A DNA stretch of 36,533 nucleotides from Rheinheimera sp. (GTDB lineage: Bacteria > Pseudomonadota > Gammaproteobacteria > Enterobacterales > Alteromonadaceae): NCBI GenBank assembly GCA_003482455.1, contig DMYW01000008.1, forward strand, positions 23,793 to 60,325, read 5' to 3'. Shown one piece after another: positions 8,210 to 16,793 of this stretch. The position numbers were made by a program, and so were the translations under genes. Each line of letters opens with the position of its first letter. The stretch's first letter is position 1. Below the pieces are notes generated by a model. It worked only from the letters and a program-made list of their open reading frames with translations, did no database searches and was not told the origin of the DNA.

Positions 8210-9136
8210 GTGAAGTTCAGATGTACATGGCTCATTCCATTGCTGTTGGTGAGTGCTAGTTCGCAAGCCGCGTTGACGGCCGAGCAATTTCGCGAAGCAC
8301 GAACCTTGTGTGACGACTCGCTCGCCGGCTGCGCCCAAAAAATCGATGGTTACATCAAACAAGCGAAAGAATATAGCGCCTTTTGGTATGAGCTAAAGTT
8401 GTTGCAATTCAATGCCCTATACCTATTGCAACAAGACGAAGCTTTGCTGGCCGAAACCAGCAAGCTGGTGCTTAAACCTGACTTACCGGCCTATTTTCGC
8501 GCTAACTTATACATCTACCACGCCAAAGAATTGCTCTATACCGGCAACAAACTGCAAGGCCAGCACTATTTGGATAAGACCACAGAGCTGCTGGAACACT
8601 TGACGCAAGCCAGCCGCAGCCCACTGACGGAAGTGCGGTTAGTCAATGTGCAGATGCTGGTCGATCAAAACCGGCCGCAAGCCTATGAACGACTCAAAGC
8701 ATTGGATATTCGCTTTGATAAATCGGGTGATTACCTGATGAAGTTTGAGCTGTATAACAACTTAGGCCATGTCAGTTATTTTCTCGACAAACGTGACGAA
8801 GCCGTGTTGTATCGTAACAAGTGCTTAGAAGCGGCGATGAAAACGCACAATACCCAATTCCAAGCCGAAGCGAACTACAACTTAGCGCGCCAGCGCACGC
8901 GGTTTGGTGATTTTGCCACTGATATCAATCAGTATTTCCTGAAGTCGATGGAGCTCAACGCCAAAATTGATGACGACTTGATGGTGCAACAAGCGCGCTT
9001 GTTCTTGTCTGAATTGTTGTGGATGCAAGGTGATCAAGCAGGCGCGCGGGCTATGTTTGATCAGATGAATGCTGCGATGATCCCTGATTACAATGCGCAG
9101 CACTTGCAGCGGATCCGACAATTAATTGGTCGATAA
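8210..9136 (+). CDS. Exported TPR-like protein of unknown function
   Basis: 308 residues with a signal peptide (KFRCTWLIPLLLVSASSQA, cleavage near residue 20). The mature part is almost entirely helical, with TPR-like pairs, for example YNNLGHVSYFLDKRDEAVLYRNKCLEAA, AEANYNLARQRTRFGDF and QARLFLSELLWMQGDQAGARAMFDQM. A periplasmic scaffold or binding protein is likely. The start is GTG, with AGGA 9 nt upstream; no better start precedes the signal peptide. A 117-nt gap with a small palindrome separates it from the Toprim gene, so it may have its own promoter. Two cysteines near residues 34 and 41 of the precursor could form a disulfide. I do not recognise the family. Confidence 0.75.
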   Translation: MKFRCTWLIPLLLVSASSQAALTAEQFREARTLCDDSLAGCAQKIDGYIKQAKEYSAFWYELKLLQFNALYLLQQDEALLAETSKLVLKPDLPAYFRANLYIYHAKELLYTGNKLQGQHYLDKTTELLEHLTQASRSPLTEVRLVNVQMLVDQNRPQAYERLKALDIRFDKSGDYLMKFELYNNLGHVSYFLDKRDEAVLYRNKCLEAAMKTHNTQFQAEANYNLARQRTRFGDFATDINQYFLKSMELNAKIDDDLMVQQARLFLSELLWMQGDQAGARAMFDQMNAAMIPDYNAQHLQRIRQLIGR

Positions 9137-9155
9137 ACTGTACATTTGTACAGTT
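9136..9155. promoter_or_regulatory. LexA-type SOS box
   Basis: AACTGTACA-TT-TGTACAGTT is a perfect palindrome with 9-bp arms. It contains CTGT-N8-ACAG (9138-9153), the core of the gammaproteobacterial LexA site, and agrees with the E. coli consensus at 15 of 20 bases. It sits 54 nt before the start of the FAN1/DEDDh nuclease gene. A possible promoter, TTGGTC (9126-9131) -17- TACAGT (9149-9154), would be blocked by LexA bound here. Confidence 0.75.
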
Positions 9156-9208
9156 ATTTTGTAGCCTGAAACGGTAGCCGCTTCGCGCGGTGGATAGAGG
9201 CGCTGCAG

Positions 9209-11425
9209 ATGGCACGAATTGAACTCCCCCCCGATTATATGCGCAGCCACTTTGCTGAGTTTTTGCAACGTGTCTCAAAGCTGTACCAGCCTTTGTTTGA
9301 TGCCGCGACCACCGACTGGATCGCCAGCTATCATGGCTTGTCAGTCGAAGCGCAGCGGCTGTGGCTGCGTATGCTGTCGCGCAAAGGCTTGGTGTTTGCG
9401 CTGGCGGATTTACAATACGCGGAAGTCACCGACCAAGCTGCTGCAGTGGCTGCGCTCACCACTGCAGGGTTTATCTCACCTGCCCAAACCGCACAAACAC
9501 AAGCCGTCATCCTAGAGCGTCTGACCAAAGCGCGCTTGTGGCAACTGGTCGAGTTATTACCAGACACCGTACTGCTGCAGCGGCCGAAAAAATCGGCAGA
9601 CAGGCCTAGTTTATTAGCGTATGTGCAAGCGCATCCGGCGCTTAGCATTGAGCTGTTGCAACAGATCGAATATTGGGTGGTACTGCACACGCCTGAGTCG
9701 CTGCAATTTTTATTGTTTTTACACTTTGGCCATTTGCATACCGATTTATCAGCATTTGTACTGCGCGACTTGGGGGTGTTGCCGACACAACCGTTTAAAC
9801 AAGACTTTGCGCCGCGCTATTTGGATGCGGCCACGGCGCAAGTCGGCTTTTTCTACGCCTCGCGCAAAGCGGCATGGCGCGAGTTGTTGCCGAAAAGAAC
9901 CAGTCGCTTGAACAGCGACGAATTGCAGCAATGGGTGGATAGTATTACCCGCTGGCCGACGCCGCTGGATGAACGGACAGAATTACAGCGAGAACAACTG
10001 TGTTATGAAATTGGCCGTCAGGCCGAACGGTTGCAACATATTGATTTAGCACTGCAATGTTATCGGCATGAACCGACTTATCCCGCTAGTGAACGTTTAA
10101 TGCGCTTGTATCATCAGCTGGGCGATACTGCAGCGCTTGAGCAACAGTTGCAACAGATGCTACAGCAACCGAGCTGCGATGATGAATATCAACTCGCCCA
10201 AGATTTTAGCGCGCGATTAGGGCGGGTCTACCGAATCACAGATTTGACGCAAACCCTGCAGCAAGCCGGCGTGTTGACGCTCGATGATCTGTATATGTCC
10301 GACCCTGAGCAAGGCGTGATCCAGTATTACCAGCAACAAGGCCAGCAAGCCTGGTACTGTGAAAACAACCTGTGGCAAGCCTTGTTTGGCTTGTGGTTTT
10401 GGCAAGAGTTGTTCGAATCTGATTTAGCCGCAGTGCACAGTGAATTTGATTGGCGACCACGCGATTTAACCACTGGCTTGTTTTATACACGTCAGCAAGC
10501 GGCGCTGGATGCCAAGCTCGCTTTGTTTGCGACACCTGAGCAAGCGCTGCGCCAGCTGCTAAAACAGTTTGCGCACGCAGCGCAGCGACCGAACGCCTTG
10601 TTTCGTTTTTACCCAGAGTTGCTCGAACAGCTGCAGCTGTTAGTGCAGCATGCGCCCGCAGGTGCGCTGGCCAGCTTGCTGAAAAAAATGGCGCAGGACT
10701 ATCGCAGTTTAAGTCGCGGTTTCCCAGATTTACTGGTGCGCACCACACAGGGCATTGAATTTATTGAAGTCAAAGCCCCTGGTGATGTGCTGCGTCGGCA
10801 TCAACTGACACGGCTGCGCACCTTGCAAGATCTGGGTTTTGCCGTGCGGGTGCAAAAGCTAAAATTTTTCGCCGATCCCAAACGCATCTATGCCGTGGTC
10901 GACGTAGAAACCACCGGCGGCACCGGCAGCGCCGATCGGATCACCGAAATTGCCATCGTCCGAGTACAACAAGGTCAAGTGATTGACCGATACAGTCAGC
11001 TGGTCAATCCACAACGGCGTATTCCAAGTTTTATTACCCGCTTAACGGGGATCAGTGATGCGATGGTCGCAGCGCAACCGAGCTTTGCTGAGATCGCCGG
11101 CGATGTGCTGCAACGCTTGCAAGGCTGCGTGTTTGTGGCGCACAACGTGAAATTTGATTATGGCTTTGTCAAATCGGAACTGGCGCGTTGCGATCTTGAG
11201 TTGAAGCTGCCGCAGCTGTGTACCGTGGTGCAAAGTCGCAAGAGCTTTCCGGGGCTTGCGTCGTACGGGTTAGCCGCGCTGGCCAGTCATTTTGGGTTGA
11301 ACTTAACGCAGCATCACCGTGCACTGGCCGATGCAGCCGCGACGGCTGAATTGTTGCTGTTGATCCAGCAACAACAAGCGTTATCGACGGCACCACATCT
11401 CAATCACCAGACAACAGAAGCCTAA
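9209..11425 (+). CDS. FAN1-like VRR-NUC nuclease fused to a DEDDh 3'-5' exonuclease
   Basis: A 738-residue DNA repair enzyme. The N-terminal two-thirds resemble bacterial FAN1: RLWLRMLSRKGLVF...LQYAEV...GFI near residues 50-95, a helical middle, then the VRR-NUC PD-(D/E)xK site with FPDLLVR (Asp507) and FIEVKAPGD (Glu520, Lys522). The C-terminal 180 residues form a DnaQ-like exonuclease: DVETTG (Asp565, Glu567), HNVKFDY (Asp650) and HRALADA (His703, Asp708), a complete DEDDh set. FAN1 acts as a 5'-flap and structure-specific nuclease in crosslink repair; the fused exonuclease would trim 3' ends. The ATG has GAGG 8 nt upstream. A LexA-type box in the promoter region implies DNA-damage induction. 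Only 72 nt separate it from the TPR gene. Confidence 0.9.
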   Translation: MARIELPPDYMRSHFAEFLQRVSKLYQPLFDAATTDWIASYHGLSVEAQRLWLRMLSRKGLVFALADLQYAEVTDQAAAVAALTTAGFISPAQTAQTQAVILERLTKARLWQLVELLPDTVLLQRPKKSADRPSLLAYVQAHPALSIELLQQIEYWVVLHTPESLQFLLFLHFGHLHTDLSAFVLRDLGVLPTQPFKQDFAPRYLDAATAQVGFFYASRKAAWRELLPKRTSRLNSDELQQWVDSITRWPTPLDERTELQREQLCYEIGRQAERLQHIDLALQCYRHEPTYPASERLMRLYHQLGDTAALEQQLQQMLQQPSCDDEYQLAQDFSARLGRVYRITDLTQTLQQAGVLTLDDLYMSDPEQGVIQYYQQQGQQAWYCENNLWQALFGLWFWQELFESDLAAVHSEFDWRPRDLTTGLFYTRQQAALDAKLALFATPEQALRQLLKQFAHAAQRPNALFRFYPELLEQLQLLVQHAPAGALASLLKKMAQDYRSLSRGFPDLLVRTTQGIEFIEVKAPGDVLRRHQLTRLRTLQDLGFAVRVQKLKFFADPKRIYAVVDVETTGGTGSADRITEIAIVRVQQGQVIDRYSQLVNPQRRIPSFITRLTGISDAMVAAQPSFAEIAGDVLQRLQGCVFVAHNVKFDYGFVKSELARCDLELKLPQLCTVVQSRKSFPGLASYGLAALASHFGLNLTQHHRALADAAATAELLLLIQQQQALSTAPHLNHQTTEA

Positions 11426-11503
11426 ATATCGAACTGATAGGCGCATAAACCGCTGCACTGATGACACGGCAAGGTCACGGTCTTACTGGATCGGGTGAAC
11501 CAT

Positions 11504-12148
11504 TTATTGGTTTGGCCGTTGTTCAGCTAAAAAGCCGAGCCACAGTTGGCGAACTGACTGTTCTAATTCTGTTGCGTAATCAGGGAATAGTTGCTGATAG
11601 ATCTCAGGCGGTAATACATGTTGCAACTGCCAGCTTTGGCTGCTGCTTTGGTACAGCCCGACGGTAAGGGACCAGGTGCGGGTGAGCAGAAGTTGGCATG
11701 CCGGCAGCGGCACTTGAATCACTGGAGCTAGCAAAGCCGCACAGGCGCCAACGGCCTGCGCCAGTTGTTGTTTAAAGGCTAACAGCGTTTCTTGCGGCAG
11801 ATTAGTTTCCAAAATGGTATTGGCCATCGCGGCTAGCTGCAATAAATCGTGCTGCGCCAACACGTGTTTGGTGTAGTAGCTGGCAAAGGTCGCAGGGGAG
11901 TCAATCGCTGGAAACAGCGGCTTTAACTCATTGATAAACCCTAAAAAACTGTCCGACAACAAGGCGATAAAAATCTGCTCTTTGGTGCGAAACGACAAAT
12001 ACACAGTACCTTTGCCTACTTCAGCACGTTCAGCGATCGCCGCGACAGTAGGAATTTCTTGTTGTTCACGAAACAATTGGTGCGCCGCACACAGCAGCTG
12101 CTGACGCCGTTGGTGTTTTTCTTCTTCAGTGAGGGCTAGACGCGGCAT
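11504..12148 (-). CDS. TetR/AcrR-family transcriptional regulator
   Basis: 214 residues. The N-terminal helix-turn-helix is clear: residues 8-55 include RRQQLLCAAHQLF, IPTVAAIAERAEVGKGTVY and FRTKEQIF. The C-terminal ligand domain is not assignable to a known inducer. The frame extends upstream to 12241, but MPRLALTEEEKHQRR at 12148 is the normal TetR start and avoids a long overlap. Even so it overlaps the upstream NAD(P)-binding gene by 23 nt on the same strand, so the two are probably coupled and this regulator may control its own operon. No regulated efflux gene is adjacent. Confidence 0.9.
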   Translation of the reverse strand: MPRLALTEEEKHQRRQQLLCAAHQLFREQQEIPTVAAIAERAEVGKGTVYLSFRTKEQIFIALLSDSFLGFINELKPLFPAIDSPATFASYYTKHVLAQHDLLQLAAMANTILETNLPQETLLAFKQQLAQAVGACAALLAPVIQVPLPACQLLLTRTWSLTVGLYQSSSQSWQLQHVLPPEIYQQLFPDYATELEQSVRQLWLGFLAEQRPNQ

Positions 12149-12773
12149 GGTGGTGGTGGATTTCCCAATTTTCGTGAACGAAAACGCCGATGGTATCAGT
12201 CTTTGCAAGGCTGAGCAAAAAACTGCCGACGATACCCACATCTACGGGGCGCCAGCGGATTGGGATCAGTGGGCGAAACAAACGACTCAAGCCAATAGAG
12301 AACTGTTCGCCCAGCCGAACATCACGGCGAGTCGCCCCGGTCAGCAGCGACGGCCGCACCAGGTGCACCGCATCAAACCCAAGAGCAGCGATTGCTTGCT
12401 CCATTTGACCTTTAACGCGAAGGTAAAAATTGCGGCTCGACGCGTCGGCGCCTAAGGAGCTTACGACGATAAAACGACGGCAACCGGCTTGATGTGCGGC
12501 CTTGGCAAACGCGACCACGAGATCTAAATCAATCGCTTGGAAGGCTTGTTGGCTACCGGCTTGCGCAATCGTCGTGCCTAAGGTGCAAATGGCCACATCA
12601 GCCGACGCAAAGTCCGCCCCAAGCGGCAGTTGCGTGAGCTGTGAACTCACCGGCAATGACTGACGAGTCCATGCTTGCAGCTGGCCTTGGTTTGGTTGCA
12701 AGAGCAGTTGTTGTAATAACTGCTGACCAATGGCGCCGCTGGCGCCGGCCAGCACAATCTTAGTTGACGGCAT
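12126..12773 (-). CDS. NAD(P)-binding Rossmann protein (TIP30/NAD(P)H-binding type)
   Basis: 215 residues of the atypical short-chain dehydrogenase group. The nucleotide loop GASGAIGQQLL is at residues 10-20. CTLGTTIAQAGS, FIVVSSLGAD and YLRVKGQMEQAI follow, the last holding the Y-x3-K pair typical of these folds. LVRPSLLTGATR matches the region after the active site in HTATIP2-like proteins. Substrate is unknown; many relatives are described as NAD(P)H sensors or epimerase-like oxidoreductases. It begins 16 nt after the chemoreceptor stop and overlaps the TetR gene by 23 nt. Confidence 0.85.
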   Translation of the reverse strand: MPSTKIVLAGASGAIGQQLLQQLLLQPNQGQLQAWTRQSLPVSSQLTQLPLGADFASADVAICTLGTTIAQAGSQQAFQAIDLDLVVAFAKAAHQAGCRRFIVVSSLGADASSRNFYLRVKGQMEQAIAALGFDAVHLVRPSLLTGATRRDVRLGEQFSIGLSRLFRPLIPIRWRPVDVGIVGSFLLSLAKTDTIGVFVHENWEIHHHHAASSPH

Positions 12774-12789
12774 ACTGCTGGCGGCTCCG

Positions 12790-14355
12790 TTAAACTTTGG
12801 AAAAACGTTGCACTATGTCATGCAGTTCATCGGCGGTCTGGTGCAAATGACTGCCGGTTTGTTGTACGGCTTCACCTTGTTGCATGCTGTGTTCAGCGAG
12901 CGCGGCGATCGCCACCACTTGTTGATTAATGTCTTCAGCGACCATGGCTTGTTGTTCGACAGCGGTGGCCATTTGCGTCGCCATCCCGGAAATACTGATA
13001 ACTCGTTCGCTGATGCCGACCAACATGTGTTGCGCTTGTTGCACTTGGGTCACACCGACTTGCGCGTCTTGCACACCGTTTTCTGCCACTTGCACAGATT
13101 GCTTGGCTTGCTCGGACAGTTGGTGAATTATTTGGTAGATCTGTTTGGTCGATTCCGTGGTGCGAGATGCCAGCGAACGCACTTCATCGGCAACCACGGC
13201 AAAACCACGGCCTTGTTCACCCGCCCGCGCCGCTTCAATGGCGGCATTTAGCGCCAGCAAATTAGTCTGCTCAGCGATTTGTTCAATCAACTGGGCGGCT
13301 TGATTGATCTGATTCGTTTGGCCGGCCAAGGTGGTGACTGATTGACTGATATTATTGACTGTGTGTTGCAAGGTGACCATGGCTGATTTGGTTTGCTCCG
13401 CAATGCCAGAACCTTGTCGCGCCAACTGATCCGCATCGGCGGCTTGGCGAGCTGTTTCTTGCACATGATCGGCGACGTTGGCGATGGTGGTGGTCATTTC
13501 ATGCATCGCCGTGGCGACTAATTCAGTTTGTTGTTGCTGCTGACGCAATTGCTTGACGCTGCTACTGCTCAGTGACAACGCATGTTCGGCGCCTTGGTTG
13601 ACGCGTTTCGCGGAATCTTCGATGCGAGTCAGTACAGTATTCAGGTGCGACTGACTGGCGATCAACGCCGTTTCGAGTTGACCCAGCAGCCCTTGCTCAC
13701 GGCTGTAGCTGCGCACGGCAAGCGGGTCGGCAAACGCGTCTTTGACATGCCGTTGTAAGCCCTGCAACTGCGCGCTGCTGCGCAGACGATGACTGACGAT
13801 GCTAGTCAGGGTGGCTGTTACTGCTAAACCCAAAGCGACACCGGGTAATTGTTGCCAAAAACAGCCAACTGCCGCCGTGACCAAACCTATGGGTAATACA
13901 TCCACTTGCCAGCGTTGCCACCACAGCGCAACTGCACTGTCGCTGCGGCCAGCATTAATTTGTTGGTATAAAGCGTTAGCGTGGGCAATTTGCTCGCGAC
14001 TGGGGGCGACTCGAACCGATTCATAGCCGATCACTTGCCCGCGCTCGACGATCGGCGTGACATAAGCATGTACCCAATAAAAATCGCCATTTTTGCAGCG
14101 GTTTTTCACTAAGCCCATCCAGGCTTTGCCTTGCTTGAGGTAACTCCACATAGTGGCAAACGCAGCGGGTGGCATGTCTGGGTGACGCACCAGATTGTGT
14201 GGTTGACCCATCAGTTCGTCGCGGCTAAAGCCACTGATTTGCACAAACGCATCATTGCAATAGGTGATCACACCGCGGGTATCGGTGGTTGAGACCAGTT
14301 TTTGGCCGGCAGCAAAGCTGCGTTCGGTCTGCGTTACAGGTAGATTCTGGCGCAT
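12790..14355 (-). CDS. PAS-domain methyl-accepting chemotaxis protein (Aer-like)
   Basis: 521 residues. An N-terminal PAS domain (about 15-120; TTDTRGVITYCNDAFVQISGF, HPDMP, GLVKNRCKNGDFYWVHAYVTPI) matches the Aer redox/aerotaxis type, which binds FAD. Two close membrane helices follow (about 150-190; PIGLVTAAVGCF and GVALGLAVTATL) with no periplasmic domain. The C-terminal half is a long coiled coil with the conserved signalling tip EQTNLLALNAAIEAARAGEQ, which contacts CheA and CheW. It probably senses internal energy or redox state. The ATG has GGAG 5 nt upstream. There are no other che genes in the window. Confidence 0.93.
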   Translation of the reverse strand: MRQNLPVTQTERSFAAGQKLVSTTDTRGVITYCNDAFVQISGFSRDELMGQPHNLVRHPDMPPAAFATMWSYLKQGKAWMGLVKNRCKNGDFYWVHAYVTPIVERGQVIGYESVRVAPSREQIAHANALYQQINAGRSDSAVALWWQRWQVDVLPIGLVTAAVGCFWQQLPGVALGLAVTATLTSIVSHRLRSSAQLQGLQRHVKDAFADPLAVRSYSREQGLLGQLETALIASQSHLNTVLTRIEDSAKRVNQGAEHALSLSSSSVKQLRQQQQQTELVATAMHEMTTTIANVADHVQETARQAADADQLARQGSGIAEQTKSAMVTLQHTVNNISQSVTTLAGQTNQINQAAQLIEQIAEQTNLLALNAAIEAARAGEQGRGFAVVADEVRSLASRTTESTKQIYQIIHQLSEQAKQSVQVAENGVQDAQVGVTQVQQAQHMLVGISERVISISGMATQMATAVEQQAMVAEDINQQVVAIAALAEHSMQQGEAVQQTGSHLHQTADELHDIVQRFSKV

Positions 14356-14373
14356 CGTTACTCCAAATCATGC

Positions 14374-14394
14374 AAAAAGCCTGGGGGAAGGCAG
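14374..14394 (-). terminator. Weak terminator candidate after the 2OG oxygenase
   Basis: Read on the minus strand, GCCT-tccccc-AGGC is followed by TTTTT. The stem is only 4 bp, so termination would be weak. It lies about 50 nt after the oxygenase stop and just before the chemoreceptor start. Confidence 0.3.
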
Positions 14395-14443
14395 CTTATC
14401 GAGTTGGCACTGCCGCGCTTCAATGCGCAGCTGCCACTTAAGG

Positions 14444-15070
14444 TTATAACACAGGCGAATCGATGCGGAACCAGCCGGCGATGCTGTAACGATCGGCAGC
14501 GGCAGGTAACACTTCGTGCGGAAAACGTTCGCTTTCAAATACCACCAGCATACCGGCTTGCGGCGCCACATCCGCTAACCACTGATCTTGCTCGTTGTAA
14601 ACTCTCAGGTGTCCGCCATCTGGGCTGTCGTTGAGATAACAAACCGTGGTCAAGCGGCGATTGGACCGACCGACAAAAGCATCGAGATGTTTTTGATAAA
14701 AATCACCCGCTTGATAGTGGGCAAAATGACATTCGTAGTGCGTCAGTCCCAAAAAACAACGCTGGTTGACCGCTTGCTGTAATTGGTCGAGTAGTGCCAT
14801 GTAGTCTTGTTGTGCTGCGGTACTGCCATCTAACCAGACGGTTTTATCCCGGCGAATTTGCTGATCCAATAAGCTTTGGCCACCACGCCCGACTCCCGCT
14901 TGTTGCAGATCTGCACGTTGGCTGACTTCCGCTAACAACGCGTTGGTGAGTGCTGTCGGGATGGCGTTTTGGATGACCACTAAACCATCGGTATAAAAAG
15001 CTTGCACTATGTCGTCAAGACCTTGGGCATCGGCGAGGGATGCAGCAATCGTGGCGAGGAGGTTAGTCAA
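14444..15070 (-). CDS. 2OG-Fe(II) oxygenase, prolyl 4-hydroxylase (PHD2/EGL-9-like) type
   Basis: 208 residues. The iron triad is visible: HLD (His128, Asp130) and FPHEV (His185), with Arg194 in RYSIAGWFR for 2-oxoglutarate. The segments RRDKTVWLDG, YQKHLDAFVGRSNRRLTTVCYLND, GGHLRVY and FPHEVLPA resemble bacterial prolyl hydroxylases of the PHD2 group, one of which hydroxylates EF-Tu in Pseudomonas; the substrate here is inferred from that likeness only. The frame opens with TTG, with no in-frame ATG before the conserved region; GGAG lies about 8 nt upstream, so TTG is accepted as the start. Its own promoter should lie in the 144-nt gap before the ECF operon terminator. Confidence 0.88.
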   Translation of the reverse strand: MTNLLATIAASLADAQGLDDIVQAFYTDGLVVIQNAIPTALTNALLAEVSQRADLQQAGVGRGGQSLLDQQIRRDKTVWLDGSTAAQQDYMALLDQLQQAVNQRCFLGLTHYECHFAHYQAGDFYQKHLDAFVGRSNRRLTTVCYLNDSPDGGHLRVYNEQDQWLADVAPQAGMLVVFESERFPHEVLPAAADRYSIAGWFRIDSPVL

Positions 15071-15170
15071 GGGAGTCTCTCCAGCTAGGTAATGGTGCGG
15101 TTTTACGCAGTTCAGCGAGCGCTGTCAAGCCGTTGGAAAAGAGGCTAATCGTTTAAGAATCAATGAAATA

Positions 15171-15197
15171 AAAAACCGCACAAAAGGTGCGGTTTTT
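15171..15197 (-). terminator. Rho-independent terminator of the ECF operon
   Basis: A perfect 11-bp stem (AAAAACCGCAC and GTGCGGTTTTT) with a 5-nt loop begins 18 nt after the stop of the 15215-16147 gene. On the minus strand it runs into a T-tract (GGTTTTTTATTT). The plus strand also has a T-run, so it can act both ways, although only the minus-strand operon ends here. Confidence 0.9.
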
Positions 15198-15214
15198 GTT
15201 CACAAGCAACTCGC

Positions 15215-16147
15215 CTAGTAGTTGTAATAGGTGGCCTTTTTTAACAAGTTGGCAGCAGTTGTCTTGCCAGTGACACAGGCATTGATATCGGCCTTGTTAA
15301 ACACCCAATACACATCGCTGCTATTGCGGCCACGTGTCTGTAGTTTTAACGCGACAAATTGGCTGTCGTTTAATTCACGCAGGCCCGCGCCATAATCACA
15401 CAAGGTTTGCGCCATATTGGTGCCTACTTTTGTCACCATCTCCGCTTGTTGTTGTTCGGCAAGCTTCTGCTTTTCTTCGCGTTTTTTGCGATAGTCCGCT
15501 TCTGCTGCTGTGTATTTGGTTTGCATCTCTTGTGCTTTGCTCTGCAACTCTTTTTGTTTTTGTTGCAGTTGATTCATTTGTTTTTGTTGGCTTTCATCCA
15601 ATTTGCCGACTTTTTGCGTGAACTCGATGTCGCGTTTTTCACGTTCTACATCACGCAGTTCACGTTCGACATCGCGTTTTTGATCGCGCAGTTCCCGCAA
15701 CTGATCGCCTAAACGTTCTTGTTGCTCCAGCATAGATTCGGCGGCAGCTTCTGCTTCCGAGGTCAGCGACTCCAGAGCGCCTTCATCCACTTCAAGGCCG
15801 GCAAGTGCCGCTTGACTGACGCGTGCCGCTTCGGCGTTGATCCTAGCCATCAGGGCAGGGTCCATACCCGGCATGGGTTGACCTGAAAACATCCACCCGT
15901 CAAAACCACCTTCGATGCGCGTCTCGAACAACACGCCTTGGCCCATGACATAACTGACATCGATGTCACTGACACCTCGACCTACTGGCGATTGCAGTGA
16001 CTTTTGCAAGATGTCGCGCATGATATCGAGGTTTTGTTTGAGCTTTGGACTGACGGGTTCGGCAGCCTGGGCCATGCCCGCAGCGGTTACTAACCCCGCA
16101 GTCAACAACACACGACTATAGGTAGACAGTGAACGTACCAACTTCAT
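15215..16147 (-). CDS. Exported coiled-coil protein of the ECF sigma operon
   Basis: 310 residues with a long signal peptide (cleavage near 28, GMAQA). A globular part (about 30-125) is followed by a charged coiled coil (about 125-230, with RDVERELRDVEREKRDIEF), then a small C-terminal domain with two cysteines that could pair (DYGAGLRELND and NACVTGK regions). It ends in aromatic residues (ATYYNY). I do not recognise the family. AAGGAG lies 6 nt before the ATG and next to the stop of the anti-sigma-like gene, only 10 nt away, so it is translated from the same transcript. It is probably a periplasmic effector or sensor partner of the sigma system; that role is inference. Confidence 0.75.
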   Translation of the reverse strand: MKLVRSLSTYSRVLLTAGLVTAAGMAQAAEPVSPKLKQNLDIMRDILQKSLQSPVGRGVSDIDVSYVMGQGVLFETRIEGGFDGWMFSGQPMPGMDPALMARINAEAARVSQAALAGLEVDEGALESLTSEAEAAAESMLEQQERLGDQLRELRDQKRDVERELRDVEREKRDIEFTQKVGKLDESQQKQMNQLQQKQKELQSKAQEMQTKYTAAEADYRKKREEKQKLAEQQQAEMVTKVGTNMAQTLCDYGAGLRELNDSQFVALKLQTRGRNSSDVYWVFNKADINACVTGKTTAANLLKKATYYNY

Positions 16148-16157
16148 GGAAAACTCC

Positions 16158-16793
16158 TTATTGCGACCGTTTTGACGGATACGCAGTGCTGTAATCGAGA
16201 CGAGCCTGTGACGGTTGAGCGTGGTCTTGCCAATATTGCCAATCGGCTTGACGTTGCGAGTTGAGATATTCGACTAACTCGATCATGTCACTACGGCGGT
16301 TTTTCTGTTCTGTTTCAGTTAGATAGTCTTTCAACAAAATCAACTGAGACGCTTGTTGTTGCTGAGTCAACTGCAATTGTTTTTGCAGATATTCTTGTTG
16401 TTCAATGCGGTAATTGGCCAGCATAGTCGTCACTTGCTGTTCGGCCGCTTGCGGATCTTGTTGGTTCCAATGCACGGCGATGCTGCCATCTCTGATATGC
16501 AGTTTTAATGGCGAAATGCTGAGCACCATGGCGAAAACGGAGCAAGCAACGGCCAGTTTGGGCCAGAAATCGCTCTGCCGCGCTGGGCGTTGACCAAATT
16601 GCGCCCGAAACATGCTTTGGGTGTCGACGTACGGCACCATGTCGTAATTCGGCGCCTTCGCAACGCGTTGCAGACGTAGACAAGTGTCGACTCTAGCAAG
16701 CCACTCAGCATCAGCGCCGAGCAGTTGTCGACATTGCGCTTCGGTGATGCGCCCTTCGACAAAATCAGCAAAAATACGTGGACTGTCCGACAT
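16158..16793 (-). CDS. Putative membrane anti-sigma factor
   Basis: 211 residues with one membrane helix near 80-98 (FWPKLAVACSVFAMVLSI). The N-terminal 75 residues would be cytoplasmic (FADFVEGRITEAQCRQLLGADAEWLARVDTCLRLQ) and the Gln-rich helical remainder periplasmic (about 100-211). That topology, and its position overlapping the 3' end of an ECF sigma gene, indicate an anti-sigma factor. No CxxC/HxxxC zinc motif of the ZAS class is seen, so its binding mode is unknown. Two ATGs are adjacent; the second, at 16793, sits 6-7 nt after GGAG and is preferred. The 29-nt overlap with the sigma gene suggests coupled translation. Confidence 0.75.
   Translation of the reverse strand: MSDSPRIFADFVEGRITEAQCRQLLGADAEWLARVDTCLRLQRVAKAPNYDMVPYVDTQSMFRAQFGQRPARQSDFWPKLAVACSVFAMVLSISPLKLHIRDGSIAVHWNQQDPQAAEQQVTTMLANYRIEQQEYLQKQLQLTQQQQASQLILLKDYLTETEQKNRRSDMIELVEYLNSQRQADWQYWQDHAQPSQARLDYSTAYPSKRSQ

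Noticed and set aside
12149..12241. N-terminal extension of the TetR regulator
   Set aside because: The extension lies inside the upstream gene and lacks TetR similarity; MPRLALTEEEK is the usual start.
15407..15712. Hydrophobic plus-strand frame opposite the ECF operon coiled-coil gene
   Set aside because: Same artefact: the reverse complement of a Lys/Glu/Gln-rich coiled coil reads as Phe/Leu-rich.
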